Shown here: positions 1-8,517 of the stretch, one piece after another | Numbering within the stretch: position 1 is the stretch's first letter | Layout of the letters: every line of letters begins with the position of its first letter | From: an uncultured Paracoccaceae bacterium | GTDB taxonomy: Bacteria > Pseudomonadota > Alphaproteobacteria > Rhodobacterales > Rhodobacteraceae | Assembly: GCA_934500835.1 (NCBI GenBank) | Contig: CAKSTR010000005.1 | Location: 62,001 to 126,000, forward strand | DNA length: 64,000 bases | Direction: 5' to 3' | Notes under the pieces: generated by a model | The model's database searches: none | What the model was told of the DNA's origin: nothing | Seen by the model: the letters and a program-made list of their open reading frames with translations, nothing else | Translations under genes and position numbers: made by a program

Positions 1-36
1 GGAAAGCGACCTCAAGGCAACTCCGATCGTTGCGCC

Positions 37-894
37 ATGAAACGGCTTGCAACCTTCACCGTAGAAGGCCGGCAGCTGTGGGGCGCGGTTGCCGAGACCG
101 GGCTGATCGCGCTGTCGGACGACTTCCCGCAATGGCCAAGCCTGCGGTCAGTCATCGCGGCGGGGGCGTGGAAAACAGTCTCTGATCTGGCGGAATCGCG
201 CCCTGTCAGCCACCCCTTCGGCAGCTTTCGCTGGGATATTCCGGTGCCGGACCCCGAGAAGATCCTTTGCGTCGGCGTCAACTTCCCCGACCGCAATGCG
301 GAATACAAGGACGGGCAGGACGCCCCGCCCCACATGTCGCTGTTCCCGCGCTTCCCGCGCAGTTTTACCGGCCATGAGCAGCCCTTGATCCGGCCACCGG
401 AAAGCCCGCAACTGGACTACGAAGGCGAAATCGCCGTGGTCATCGGCAAGGCCGGCCGCCGCATTCCACAGGCGCAGGCCCTGACCCATATCGCCGCGCT
501 GACCCTGTGCAATGAAGGCACCATCCGCGACTGGGTGCGGCACGCCAAGTTCAACGTGACCCAGGGCAAGAACTGGGACGGATCGGGCGCCCTTGGCCCC
601 TGGCTGGTTCCGTTCCAAAGCGCCGAGCAGATCCTTGATGTCGGTCTTGAATGCCGGGTGAACGGCGAAACCCGGCAGCAGGACCGCACCGGCCGGATGC
701 TGTTCCCGGTGGCGCAGCAGATCGCCTATATCTCGACCTTCACCACGCTGGTTCCCGGCGACGTCATCATCACCGGCACCCCGACAGGCGCGGGCGCGCG
801 GCATGATCCGCCAAAGTGGCTGCTTCCGGGCGATGTGATCGAGGTCAGCGCCGAAGGCATCGGAACACTGCGAAACGGGGTACGCGACGAATGA
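37..894 (+). CDS. Fumarylacetoacetate hydrolase (FAH) family protein
   Basis: A 285-residue protein of the FAH fold, which acts on 2-oxo-dioate or acylpyruvate-type intermediates of aromatic degradation using a divalent metal. The family signature is visible: a GVNFPDRNAEY segment near residue 80, the metal-binding run DYEGEIAVVIG near 127, and a C-terminal VITGTPTGAG loop near 245. Its stop codon overlaps the start of an HpaH-like hydratase (ATGA), so the two are co-translated and probably act in one meta-cleavage-type pathway. It could be an HpaG-like decarboxylase/isomerase or an acylpyruvase; the sequence alone does not decide. The ATG at 37 follows only 36 bases of window, so the upstream context is unseen. 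Confidence 0.9.
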   Translation: MKRLATFTVEGRQLWGAVAETGLIALSDDFPQWPSLRSVIAAGAWKTVSDLAESRPVSHPFGSFRWDIPVPDPEKILCVGVNFPDRNAEYKDGQDAPPHMSLFPRFPRSFTGHEQPLIRPPESPQLDYEGEIAVVIGKAGRRIPQAQALTHIAALTLCNEGTIRDWVRHAKFNVTQGKNWDGSGALGPWLVPFQSAEQILDVGLECRVNGETRQQDRTGRMLFPVAQQIAYISTFTTLVPGDVIITGTPTGAGARHDPPKWLLPGDVIEVSAEGIGTLRNGVRDE

Positions 895-1691
895 CGCCCG
901 AGGCCATTTCCGCCTGTGCAGAGACGCTTTTGCGCGCCGAGGAGAGCCGCATCCAGCGCGGCCTGATCTCTGCCGAGCATCCGCAGGCCACGCTGGATGA
1001 CGCCTATGCCATCCAGTCGGCCCTGGTCGCCCGCAAGCTGGCGCAGGGCCGCCGCGTGACCGGCTGGAAGATCGGCCTCACCTCGCGCGCGATGCAGAAC
1101 GCCCTGAACATCACCACGCCGGATTCCGGCGTTCTTCTGGACGACATGCATTTCGCCCCTGGCGGGACGGTGCCCGCGGGCCGATTCATCCAGCCGCGGG
1201 TCGAGGCCGAAATCGCGTTCCTCATGCGCGCGCCATTGCGCGGCGCACAAGTCACACGCGACGACGTGGTTGCAGCAACCGATTGCGTCTGCGCCAGCCT
1301 TGAAATCCTGGATACCCGCGTGCAGCGTGCCGATCCGGTCAGCGGCAAGGTGCGGACGATCATCGACACCGTGGCCGACAACGCCGCCAATGCCGGCATC
1401 GTGCTGGGACAAGCCCGGCATCCCATCGATGCCTTTGATCTGCGATGGGTTGGCGCGGTGGTCAAACGCGACGGCGTGGTCGAGGAAACCGGCCTTGGCG
1501 CCGGCGTGCTGGACGACCCGGTGACCGGCATCTTGTGGCTGGTGCGCCGGCTGGCGGACTACGGGCAGGGGATAGAGCCGGGACAGGTGGTGCTGTCGGG
1601 CAGCTTCATTCGCCCGATAGAGGCCACTCCCGGTAGCCGTTTCAGTGCCGATTTCGGCAGCTTCGGTCAGGTTGCGATCAGCTTCGACTGA
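891..1691 (+). CDS. hpaH: 2-oxo-hept-4-ene-1,7-dioate hydratase-like protein (HpaH family)
   Basis: A 266-residue hydratase of the 2-keto-4-pentenoate/2-oxo-hept-4-ene-1,7-dioate hydratase family. In homoprotocatechuate degradation HpaH adds water to the linear dioate. Family blocks are clear: KIGLTSRAMQ near residue 61, LLDDMHF near 82, the acidic RVEAEIAFL metal site near 103, LEILDTR near 138 and DNAANAGIVLG near 163. The ATG at 891 is chosen because it overlaps the stop of the upstream FAH-family gene (ATGA); an in-frame extension upstream would lie inside that gene. The 3' end overlaps the convergent Tm-1-like gene by 14 bases. HpaH is the best match from memory, but a TesE/MhpD-type hydratase is possible. 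Confidence 0.85.
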   Translation: MTPEAISACAETLLRAEESRIQRGLISAEHPQATLDDAYAIQSALVARKLAQGRRVTGWKIGLTSRAMQNALNITTPDSGVLLDDMHFAPGGTVPAGRFIQPRVEAEIAFLMRAPLRGAQVTRDDVVAATDCVCASLEILDTRVQRADPVSGKVRTIIDTVADNAANAGIVLGQARHPIDAFDLRWVGAVVKRDGVVEETGLGAGVLDDPVTGILWLVRRLADYGQGIEPGQVVLSGSFIRPIEATPGSRFSADFGSFGQVAISFD

Positions 1692-2910
1692 TCACGCCCT
1701 GCTCGACCCAGGCATCGAACGTGTCGAGCACGGCCGTGATGAAGCACGCATCGTTGATGTGACAATCCAGTTCGACCAGTTCGACATTGGCGGGGCAGGT
1801 CTTGCGGATCTCGTCGCTGAAGGCGGCCAGCCCTGCGGCATCGGCCAGGGGGCCGCCTTCGCGGTCCCATTCGTTTCCACCCTGTTTGGGCAGGAACAGA
1901 GACGTTTTTCCGCTGGCCGTCGCCAGCTTTCCTGCCATTTCGCGTGCCATCATCCGCCGCTCCTCGGGGCTTTGCACGAAGGATGACAGCAGCCGGTTAT
2001 GGGCATGGCTCGGGGCATTGCGGAACCGTTCTGGCGGGGGCTGCCAGCCGACGACATCGACCAGATCATAGCAGCCGATCGACACCATCTGCGGAATGCC
2101 CCGCAGGCCGGCATTGGTCATCCGATCGGCCCCGGCCGTGATGGCCGAGCCGAAAAGATGGTTCCCCACTTCCTGCGGCGCAAAATCCATCACGGCGGCA
2201 AAGGCGCCCTGCGCGGCAAGGGATTCGAAGGCGCGCCCCCCCATGCCGGTGGCGTGGAACACCGCGACCTCGAAGCCGCGTTTCTCCAGTTCGGGCTTCA
2301 GCGTCACCATGTAGTGCAGCACGGTCCTGCCAAAGCTGGTCATCCCGATCAGCGGGCGGTCGCGGCGCGGAGGCTCGACCGCCCGCGCCGCCCCGAGAAC
2401 CGCGCCTGCGGCCTGACTCAGAGACGCTTTGCAGACCGAGTTCAGCCCGTAAAGCCCGCCAGCCCAGAGGATCATCTGGATGTCCGGCGCCAGCCGGTCT
2501 GGTGGAATCATCGGGCTGAAACTGACAGTGGAGACGACGTATTTCGGCACCCCGAGCGGCAGGGCAGCGCAGAGGTCCAGCGCCAGATCGGTGCCCATCG
2601 ACCCGCCAAGCACGATCACCCCGTCAAAGGCGCCCTGCCGGAACAGCTGGCTGCACAGCGTCGCAGCCCCGCGGGCCATGGCCTGCATGGCGAAGTTCTC
2701 GTCCTCGGCCGCCATCGCCTCGGCAATCGTCGCGCCGCCGGCCTCGATGACCTGATGCTTGCTCCAGTCGGTCGGCGCCTGTGGGTCGCCCAGGATCGAG
2801 ACATCCATGGTCAGCGCCACGCCGCCTTGCGCGCGGATAACGCCGGCAAGATAGGTCAGTTCATCGTTCTTGGTGTCGTAGGTGCCCACGACTAGGATAC
2901 GGTCACCCAT
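1678..2910 (-). CDS. Tm-1-like ATP-binding domain protein (UPF0261 family)
   Basis: A 410-residue member of UPF0261, related to the N-terminal half of the plant Tm-1 resistance protein. It opens with the typical ILVVGTYDTKNDELTYL segment, a Rossmann-like nucleotide site, and has glycine-rich loops (GVIVLGGSMGTDLA near residue 140; PLIGMTSFGRTVLH near 185) as expected for two alpha/beta lobes. The bacterial function is not established; members usually sit among catabolic genes, often with a TIM-barrel partner that is absent here. It lies 15 bases downstream of the aldehyde dehydrogenase on the same strand, so the two probably share a transcript from the IclR-flanked promoter. Confidence 0.85.
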   Translation of the reverse strand: MGDRILVVGTYDTKNDELTYLAGVIRAQGGVALTMDVSILGDPQAPTDWSKHQVIEAGGATIAEAMAAEDENFAMQAMARGAATLCSQLFRQGAFDGVIVLGGSMGTDLALDLCAALPLGVPKYVVSTVSFSPMIPPDRLAPDIQMILWAGGLYGLNSVCKASLSQAAGAVLGAARAVEPPRRDRPLIGMTSFGRTVLHYMVTLKPELEKRGFEVAVFHATGMGGRAFESLAAQGAFAAVMDFAPQEVGNHLFGSAITAGADRMTNAGLRGIPQMVSIGCYDLVDVVGWQPPPERFRNAPSHAHNRLLSSFVQSPEERRMMAREMAGKLATASGKTSLFLPKQGGNEWDREGGPLADAAGLAAFSDEIRKTCPANVELVELDCHINDACFITAVLDTFDAWVEQGVISRS

Positions 2911-2925
2911 GCAAAACAGTCCCTG

Positions 2926-4413
2926 TCACAGCTGAATCCATGCCGTTTTCAGATCGCAGTACTTCTCCAGCGCGTGCAGGCTCTTGTCCGCACCATTGCC
3001 CGACTGCCGGGTGCCGGCCAGCGGCACGGTGCCATCCGCGCCGCCATAGGTGTTCACATGAACCACCCCCGCGCGGATACCCCGGATCATCCGATGCGCG
3101 CGGGACAGGTTCGAGGTCCAGACGCCCGAGGCAAGGCCGAAGTCGCTGTCATTGGCCAGGCGCAGGGCCTCGTCCTCATCCTTGAAGGGGGTCACGGCAA
3201 GGACCGGCCCGAAGACCTCTTCGCGGTAAAGGCGATGGGTCGGCTGCACCCCTGTCACCACGGTCGGGTCCATGTACCAGCCGCCGGTTTCCTGCAGGAT
3301 CCGGCTGCCGCCAGTGACGATCCGGCCGCCTTCGGCCGTCGCATCGGCAACGAAGCCGAGGTTGCCTTCCAGTTGGGCCAGAGAGTTCACCGCGCCGACC
3401 TGGGTTTCCAGCGAGAGCGGGTTGCCGACAGTCATCTTTTGGGTGGCTTCGGCAAGAATAGAGACGAATTCATCATGCACGTCGGCCTGCACAAGCAACC
3501 GCGAACCCGCCACGCAGACCTGCCCGGCATTGCGGAAGATCGCCGTGGCGGCGGTTTTCGCAGCGGCCTTCAGGTCCGGCGCATCGGCAAAGACGATGTT
3601 GGGGGATTTGCCCCCCAGTTCCAGATAGCACCGCTTCAGGTTCGACTGGGCGGAATACTGCAGCAGCCGCCGCCCTGTGGCGCCCGAGCCGGTGAAGACC
3701 AGCACATCCACATCCGGTGAAAGGGCCAGCGCCTCGCCCGTCACGCGGCCGGGGCCGGTGACGACATTGAAGACGCCGGGCGGCACCCCTGCCTCAAGGG
3801 CAAGTTCGGCCAGTTTCAGCAGTGTCAGAGACGCAGTTTCGGCCGGCTTCAGCACCACCGAATTGCCCATCGCCAGCGCCGGCGCGATTTTCCAGGCGCC
3901 GATCATCAGCGGGAAGTTCCAGGGCACGATGGCCCCGACCACGCCCACGGGTTCCTTGTGGATCAGACCCAGCACATTGGGGGCGGTGGGGGCGATCTCG
4001 CCATAGACCTTGTCCAGTGCCTCGGCATAGTAGCGGAAGGTGCCGGCGGCGCTGCCGGGTTCGGCCTTCAGGGCCATCGAAATCTCGGTCCCGTTGTCGC
4101 GGACGCCAAGCACGGCCAGCTCGACCGCGTTGCGGTCGATCAGGTCGGCCAGCCGGTGCAGCACGGCCTTGCGGGCCGAAGGTGCAAGGCGCGACCAGCG
4201 GCCATCCTCGAACGCCGCCCGGGCCGAGGCGCAGGCCCGCCCGACATCCGCGGCAGAGGCAGCGGCAAGGGTGGTCAATTGCCCGCCGTCCACCGGGGAC
4301 AGGACCGCTGTCTCTCCGCCTGCGCCGGCAAGCCATTGCCCTTCGATCAGCAGGCGTCCGGGCGGCACCGGCGCAGCGGCCAGGCGGTCTATGGTGGCTT
4401 GGTCCAGACCCAT
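2926..4413 (-). CDS. NAD(P)-dependent aldehyde dehydrogenase, PuuC-like
   Basis: A 495-residue aldehyde dehydrogenase with the full fold: the VPWNFP cofactor-site motif near residue 155, the LELGGKSPN catalytic-glutamate motif near 256, the nucleophile loop NAGQVCVAGSR near 290 and the EEVFGPVL motif near 390. The C-terminal SGNGADKSLHALEKY resembles gamma-glutamyl-aminobutyraldehyde dehydrogenase (PuuC). That and the nearby class III aminotransferase suggest amine or polyamine catabolism (inference). An upstream ATG at 4425 gives four extra residues, but it abuts the palindrome and has no ribosome site; the ATG at 4413 is preceded by GGGAGG, so it is preferred. Divergent from the IclR gene. 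Confidence 0.92.
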   Translation of the reverse strand: MGLDQATIDRLAAAPVPPGRLLIEGQWLAGAGGETAVLSPVDGGQLTTLAAASAADVGRACASARAAFEDGRWSRLAPSARKAVLHRLADLIDRNAVELAVLGVRDNGTEISMALKAEPGSAAGTFRYYAEALDKVYGEIAPTAPNVLGLIHKEPVGVVGAIVPWNFPLMIGAWKIAPALAMGNSVVLKPAETASLTLLKLAELALEAGVPPGVFNVVTGPGRVTGEALALSPDVDVLVFTGSGATGRRLLQYSAQSNLKRCYLELGGKSPNIVFADAPDLKAAAKTAATAIFRNAGQVCVAGSRLLVQADVHDEFVSILAEATQKMTVGNPLSLETQVGAVNSLAQLEGNLGFVADATAEGGRIVTGGSRILQETGGWYMDPTVVTGVQPTHRLYREEVFGPVLAVTPFKDEDEALRLANDSDFGLASGVWTSNLSRAHRMIRGIRAGVVHVNTYGGADGTVPLAGTRQSGNGADKSLHALEKYCDLKTAWIQL

Positions 4414-4426
4414 GAGGCCTCCCATT

Positions 4427-4443
4427 GGTTCATTATATGAACC
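4427..4443. promoter_or_regulatory. Palindrome GGTTCAT-N3-ATGAACC, candidate IclR operator
   Basis: Perfect 7-bp inverted arms GGTTCAT and ATGAACC around a TAT spacer, placed between the divergent aldehyde dehydrogenase and IclR genes, 13 bases from the preferred dehydrogenase start. IclR-family regulators bind short palindromes in divergent promoters, so this is a natural operator candidate. Binding is inferred. Confidence 0.55.
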
Positions 4444-4445
4444 GT

Positions 4446-4458
4446 TGTTTCAAAAACA
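4446..4458. promoter_or_regulatory. Palindrome TGTTT-CAA-AAACA, second candidate operator
   Basis: A second inverted repeat (TGTTT/AAACA, 3-base spacer) three bases beyond the first palindrome, in the same divergent promoter. Its arms differ from those of the first site, so it may be a distinct half of an extended IclR site or a promoter-proximal element. Confidence 0.4.
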
Positions 4459-4512
4459 GATTGACGGAGCAGTCCCGACCTGTCAACAGATTTGCATACG
4501 GAGAGTCGCCCC

Positions 4513-5298
4513 ATGGGAACTGTCGGCAAGGCGCTGGAGCTTCTGGACCTGTTCACCCATCGGCAACCGCAGATGGGGCTGAGCCAGATCGCCCGGGCCG
4601 CGGGGCTGAACAAGGCCACCTGCCACCGGCTTTTGCAGGAGATGGAGGCTGCGGGTCTGGTCGAGCAGACCGGCCCGGCGCGGGAGTATCGTCTGGGGCC
4701 GGCCGTGCTGCGGCTGGCGGCCTTGCGCGAAGCCGCGGTGCCGACACGGGCGGCCGCGATGCCGATCCTGCAGGCGCTGGCCGAGGCGACCGGAGAGACG
4801 GCGCATCTGTCGCATCTGGTTGCGGGACGGCTGCAGACCCTGGCCTTCGCCTATTCGGCGCAGCACAGCATGGCCGTGCGGATGGAGGATGCCGATTTCC
4901 TGCCCTTCCATGCCACCGCAAGCGGCCTTGTGGCGCTGGCCTTCCTGCCGGACGTTGTGCGGGACACCATTCTTGCGGCACCCCTGCCGGGGCTGACCGA
5001 AGTCACCCGGACCGACCCGCAGGCGATCATCTCCCTGTTGCCGCAGATTCGCAGTCTGGGCCATGCCGAAACCGATTCGACCTTCGAGGCCGGTGTCCAT
5101 GGCATCGCCCTGCCGCTGTTCGATGCGCAGATGGCCTGTGTGGGCGCGATTGCGGTGGCCACGCCGGCCGCGCGGATGACCGATGCGCAGCGCCGCCTGA
5201 CGCTGGCAGAACTGGCCCGCGCGGCGACCGAGATCACACGGACCTGGGGCGGCCGGCTGCCGCCCGGGCTGGACACCCTGTGGCGCGATGCCGCCTGA
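4513..5298 (+). CDS. IclR family transcriptional regulator
   Basis: A 261-residue IclR regulator: an N-terminal winged helix-turn-helix (roughly residues 3-65, with LSQIARAAGLNKATCHRLL as the recognition region) and a C-terminal effector domain (about 75-255, with the typical ATGETAHLSHL and FHATASGLVALAF segments). The ATG at 4513 is preceded by GGAGAG at a spacing of seven, better than an in-frame TTG at 4492. It is divergent from the aldehyde dehydrogenase and 15 bases upstream of the class III aminotransferase, so it probably controls both. The effector is unknown. Confidence 0.93.
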   Translation: MGTVGKALELLDLFTHRQPQMGLSQIARAAGLNKATCHRLLQEMEAAGLVEQTGPAREYRLGPAVLRLAALREAAVPTRAAAMPILQALAEATGETAHLSHLVAGRLQTLAFAYSAQHSMAVRMEDADFLPFHATASGLVALAFLPDVVRDTILAAPLPGLTEVTRTDPQAIISLLPQIRSLGHAETDSTFEAGVHGIALPLFDAQMACVGAIAVATPAARMTDAQRRLTLAELARAATEITRTWGGRLPPGLDTLWRDAA

Positions 5299-5313
5299 CC
5301 GAAAGGATATCCG

Positions 5314-6666
5314 ATGAAAGACGCGAACTTCCTGAAAGCGAACAACGCCCGCAGCCTGTGGCACCCGATGACGGCGCCCTCGGACAGTCTCAAGAACCAG
5401 CCCGCGATCATCACCGGCGGGCAGGGCGTGCGGATCCGCGATGTCGACGGGCACGAGACGGTCGATGCCGTCGGGGGGTTGTGGAACGTCAACCTCGGCT
5501 ATTCCTGCCAGCCGGTGAAGGATGCCATTGCCAGGCAGCTGGATGCCTTGCCCTATTATTCGATCTTCCGCGGCACCTCGAACGACAAGGTGATCGAGCT
5601 GGCCGAGGAACTGCGCGAGTTCTTCGCGCCGGATGGCCTTTCCCGGGCCTTCTTTACCTCGGGCGGGTCGGATTCGGTCGAGACCGCGCTGCGGCTGGCG
5701 CGACAGTATCACAAGATCAAGGGAGAGCCGGGTCGGGTAAAGTACCTGAGCCTGAAGAAAGGCTATCACGGCACCCATATGGGCGGGGCATCGGTCAACG
5801 GGAATGCCAATTTCCGCACCATGTATGAACCGCTGCTGCCCGGCTGCTACCACATCCCGGCACCCTATACCTACCGCAACCCCTTCAACGAGACCGACCC
5901 GGCGAAACTGGCGCAGCTGTGCCTGCAGGCCCTGGAAGACGAGATCGCATTCCAGGGGGCTGCCACCATCGCGGCCTTCATCATGGAGCCGATCCTGGGC
6001 GCAGGCGGCGTGATTCCGCCGCATTCCAGCTTCATGCCGGGGGTCGAGAAGATCTGCCGCAAGCATGGCATCCTTCTGATCGCCGATGAGGTGATCACCG
6101 CCTTTGGCCGCACCGGCGCCTGGACCGGCAGCCGGCTTTGGGGGGTGAAACCGGACTTCGCCTGCACCGCCAAGGCGATCACCAATGCCTATTTCCCCTT
6201 TGGCGCCGTGATGATCGCCGAGGGCGTGGCCGCGGTCTTCGAAGGCGACGAGTCGGGCAAGGCCGCCATCGGCCACGGCTATACCTATTCCGGCCATCCG
6301 GTCGGTGCGGCGGCCGCGCTGGCGACGCTGGCGGAAACCAGACGGCTGAACGTCAAGGACAATGCCGCCGCCCGCGGGGCGGAGATGCATGCCGGCCTGC
6401 TGGCGCTGAAGGAAAAGCACAGCGTTGTCGGCGATGTGCGCGGCGGCCATGGGCTGATGCATGCGATGGAGCTGGTCTCGGACCGGGCGACCAAGGCGGC
6501 CCCCGACAAGGCGACGCCCGGAAAGGTGCAGAAGGTGGCCTATGAGGCCGGCGCGATGGTCCGCGTCTCTGGCCCCAACATCATCCTGTCGCCGCCGCTG
6601 GTTCTGACCAGCGATGACGTTCAGACCGTGCTGAAGGCGCTGGATGCGGGCCTGTCGGCCCTTTGA
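5314..6666 (+). CDS. Class III (omega) aminotransferase
   Basis: A 450-residue PLP-dependent fold-type I aminotransferase. The internal aldimine lysine is K287 in CTAKAITNAYFPFGA, the PLP-ring aspartate is in LLIADEVITAFGRTG near 255, and the phosphate-binding segment is FTSGGSDSVETALRLAR near 113. Members accept omega-amino acids, taurine, beta-alanine or polyamines with pyruvate or 2-oxoglutarate. Together with the PuuC-like dehydrogenase across the IclR promoter it would convert an amine to an aldehyde and then an acid (inference). It follows the IclR gene by 15 bases with AAAGGA as ribosome site. The 3' end runs into a strong hairpin and the GGATATTT element. Confidence 0.9.
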   Translation: MKDANFLKANNARSLWHPMTAPSDSLKNQPAIITGGQGVRIRDVDGHETVDAVGGLWNVNLGYSCQPVKDAIARQLDALPYYSIFRGTSNDKVIELAEELREFFAPDGLSRAFFTSGGSDSVETALRLARQYHKIKGEPGRVKYLSLKKGYHGTHMGGASVNGNANFRTMYEPLLPGCYHIPAPYTYRNPFNETDPAKLAQLCLQALEDEIAFQGAATIAAFIMEPILGAGGVIPPHSSFMPGVEKICRKHGILLIADEVITAFGRTGAWTGSRLWGVKPDFACTAKAITNAYFPFGAVMIAEGVAAVFEGDESGKAAIGHGYTYSGHPVGAAAALATLAETRRLNVKDNAAARGAEMHAGLLALKEKHSVVGDVRGGHGLMHAMELVSDRATKAAPDKATPGKVQKVAYEAGAMVRVSGPNIILSPPLVLTSDDVQTVLKALDAGLSAL

Positions 6667-6675
6667 CGCGGCAGG

Positions 6676-6735
6676 CGGGAGGGGCTTTGCGCCCCTCCCG
6701 CACCCTCCCCGCAGGATATTTCTGCCAAGATGAAG
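6676..6735 (+). repeat. Hairpin plus GGATATTT element, copy A
   Basis: A perfect 10-bp hairpin CGGGAGGGGC / GCCCCTCCCG with loop TTTGC (6676-6700), 13 bases, then the conserved core GGATATTT-CT-GCCAAGATGAAG (6714-6735). It lies between the convergent aminotransferase and LOG-family genes, so the hairpin can serve as a terminator. The core recurs at six other places in the window and is nearly identical to the copy at 23.6 kb. Confidence 0.85.
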
Positions 6736-6757
6736 GGGCGGGCCCGTCGGGCTGCGG

Positions 6758-7579
6758 CTATTCCGCCGCCGGCCAGGTGTCGATCTGGGCAATGGCCTCT
6801 TCGGCGGTCTCGACGATGCGGAAGAGGCCAAGGTCTTCGGGGCTGATCACCCCGGCCTCGGCCAGCATGTTCCAGTCGACCACCCTTTCCCACCAGTCGC
6901 GGCCGAAGAGAAGGAAGGGGATCTGCTTCATCCGCTTGGTCTGGATCAGGGTCAGCGCCTCGAACAGCTCATCCATCGTGCCAAAGCCGCCGGGGAAGAC
7001 GCAGACCGCCGCCGCACGCATCAGGAAGTGCATCTTGCGGATGGCGAAATAGTGGAAGTTGAAGGCCAGCTCGGGCGTGACATAGGGGTTTGGCGCCTGT
7101 TCATGCGGCAGGACGATGTTCAGGCCGATCGACTGACCGCCCGCCTCTTCAGCGCCGCGGTTGCCGGCCTCCATCACGCCGGGGCCGCCGCCGGTGCAGA
7201 CCACCCAGTTGCGGCCGTAGGTCTCAAGGCTGCGCTCGGTCATCACACGGGCGAAGCTTTGCGCTTCGACATAGTAATGCGACAGATCGGCCAGGGCCTG
7301 CGTCCGCGCCGCCTGCCGCTGTTCGGGCGCCGGGATGCGGGCGCCGCCGAACATCACCACGGTGGTCTCGATCCCGCGTTCGTCCATGATCAGCTGCGGT
7401 TTCAGCAGTTCCAGCTGCAGCCGCACCGGCCGCAACTCCTCTCGGGTCATGAAATCGCGGTCGGCGAAGGCCAGCCGATAGACCGGAGACCGGGTCTGCG
7501 GCGTGTCGGGGATGCGTTTCGCCGCCTCGATGTCCTGCGTGGAATCGCGGAACGGGTGGCTGCGGGGTTCGTCTTTCAT
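6758..7579 (-). CDS. LOG family protein (TIGR00730-type Rossmann fold)
   Basis: A 273-residue protein of the lysine decarboxylase-like/LOG family. The two hallmark motifs are present: GGGPGVMEAGNRGA near residue 132 and PGGFGTMDE near 197. LOG enzymes hydrolyse nucleoside 5'-monophosphates at the N-glycosidic bond (cytokinin-activating or purine nucleosidase activity); older lysine decarboxylase annotations are wrong. The N-terminal 60 residues are an extension typical of the longer bacterial type. The ATG at 7579 is used; an in-frame TTG ten codons upstream is possible, and neither has a clear ribosome site. Divergent from dapD. Confidence 0.88.
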   Translation of the reverse strand: MKDEPRSHPFRDSTQDIEAAKRIPDTPQTRSPVYRLAFADRDFMTREELRPVRLQLELLKPQLIMDERGIETTVVMFGGARIPAPEQRQAARTQALADLSHYYVEAQSFARVMTERSLETYGRNWVVCTGGGPGVMEAGNRGAEEAGGQSIGLNIVLPHEQAPNPYVTPELAFNFHYFAIRKMHFLMRAAAVCVFPGGFGTMDELFEALTLIQTKRMKQIPFLLFGRDWWERVVDWNMLAEAGVISPEDLGLFRIVETAEEAIAQIDTWPAAE

Positions 7580-7657
7580 GGCATGTCCGATTGCGTGGCC
7601 TTTGCCCAAGCCTTATAGGCGCTTGGACCCTTTAGGAACCGCGAAAAGGAAATCCCC

Positions 7658-8482
7658 ATGTCGAACGCCGCGCTGGAAGCCGCCATCGAAGCCGCCTGGG
7701 AGGCCCGCGACGGGATCTCCCTGACCACGAAGGGCGAAGTGCGCGACGCGGTCGAGGCGACTCTGGCCGCGCTGGATGCCGGCACCCTGCGGGTGGCTGA
7801 AAAGCGCGGGGCCGACTGGCATGTGAACCAATGGGCCAAGAAGGCGGTGCTTCTGTCGTTCCGGCTGAACGACATGGAGGTGATCCCGGGCGGCAATGGT
7901 GCTGCGACCTGGTGGGACAAGGTGCCGTCGAAGTTTGAAGGCTGGGGCGAAAGCCAGTGGCGGCAGGCCGGGTTCCGCGCCGTGCCGGGCAGCATCGTGC
8001 GCCGATCAGCCTATATCGCCAAAGGCGTGGTTCTGATGCCGTCTTTCGTCAACATCGGCGCCTATGTCGATGAGGGTTCGATGGTGGATGGCTGGGCCAC
8101 CGTGGGCAGCTGCGCCCAGATCGGCAAGAACGTCCACCTTTCGGGCGGCGTCGGCATCGGCGGCGTGCTGGAACCCATGCAGGCCGGCCCGACCATCATC
8201 GAGGACAACTGCTTCATCGGGGCGCGGTCGGAAGTGGTCGAGGGCTGCATCGTGCGCGAAGGCTCGGTTCTTGGGATGGGGGTCTATATCGGCCAGTCCA
8301 CCAAGATCGTTGACCGCGAGACCGGGGCGGTGATGTATGGAGAGGTGCCGGCGGGATCGGTGGTCGTCGCCGGGTCGATGCCGTCGAAAGGCGGAATCAA
8401 CCTTTACTGCGCGGTGATCGTGAAGAAGGTGAATGCGCAGACCCGCTCCAAGACCTCGATCAACGATCTCTTGCGCGACTGA
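7658..8482 (+). CDS. dapD: 2,3,4,5-tetrahydropyridine-2,6-dicarboxylate N-succinyltransferase
   Basis: A 274-residue DapD. It transfers succinyl from succinyl-CoA to tetrahydrodipicolinate in the succinylase branch of diaminopimelate and lysine synthesis. The length is standard, and the middle third shows the left-handed beta-helix hexapeptide repeats ([19 protein letters not shown], then [20 protein letters not shown]), followed by the conserved [16 protein letters not shown]. Ribosome site AAGGAA nine bases before the ATG. DapE of the same pathway is 5 kb downstream on the same strand, with unrelated genes between. Confidence 0.97.
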   Translation: MSNAALEAAIEAAWEARDGISLTTKGEVRDAVEATLAALDAGTLRVAEKRGADWHVNQWAKKAVLLSFRLNDMEVIPGGNGAATWWDKVPSKFEGWGESQWRQAGFRAVPGSIVRRSAYIAKGVVLMPSFVNIGAYVDEGSMVDGWATVGSCAQIGKNVHLSGGVGIGGVLEPMQAGPTIIEDNCFIGARSEVVEGCIVREGSVLGMGVYIGQSTKIVDRETGAVMYGEVPAGSVVVAGSMPSKGGINLYCAVIVKKVNAQTRSKTSINDLLRD

Positions 8483-8517
8483 CCGGCGGCCAGGCCGCCA
8501 TCCGCAAGGAGGCGCCG

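Noticed and set aside
4483..6831. Long minus-strand open frame across the IclR and aminotransferase genes
   Set aside because: It is the complement of two clearly conserved enzymes, with no conserved motif of its own and a basic repetitive composition.
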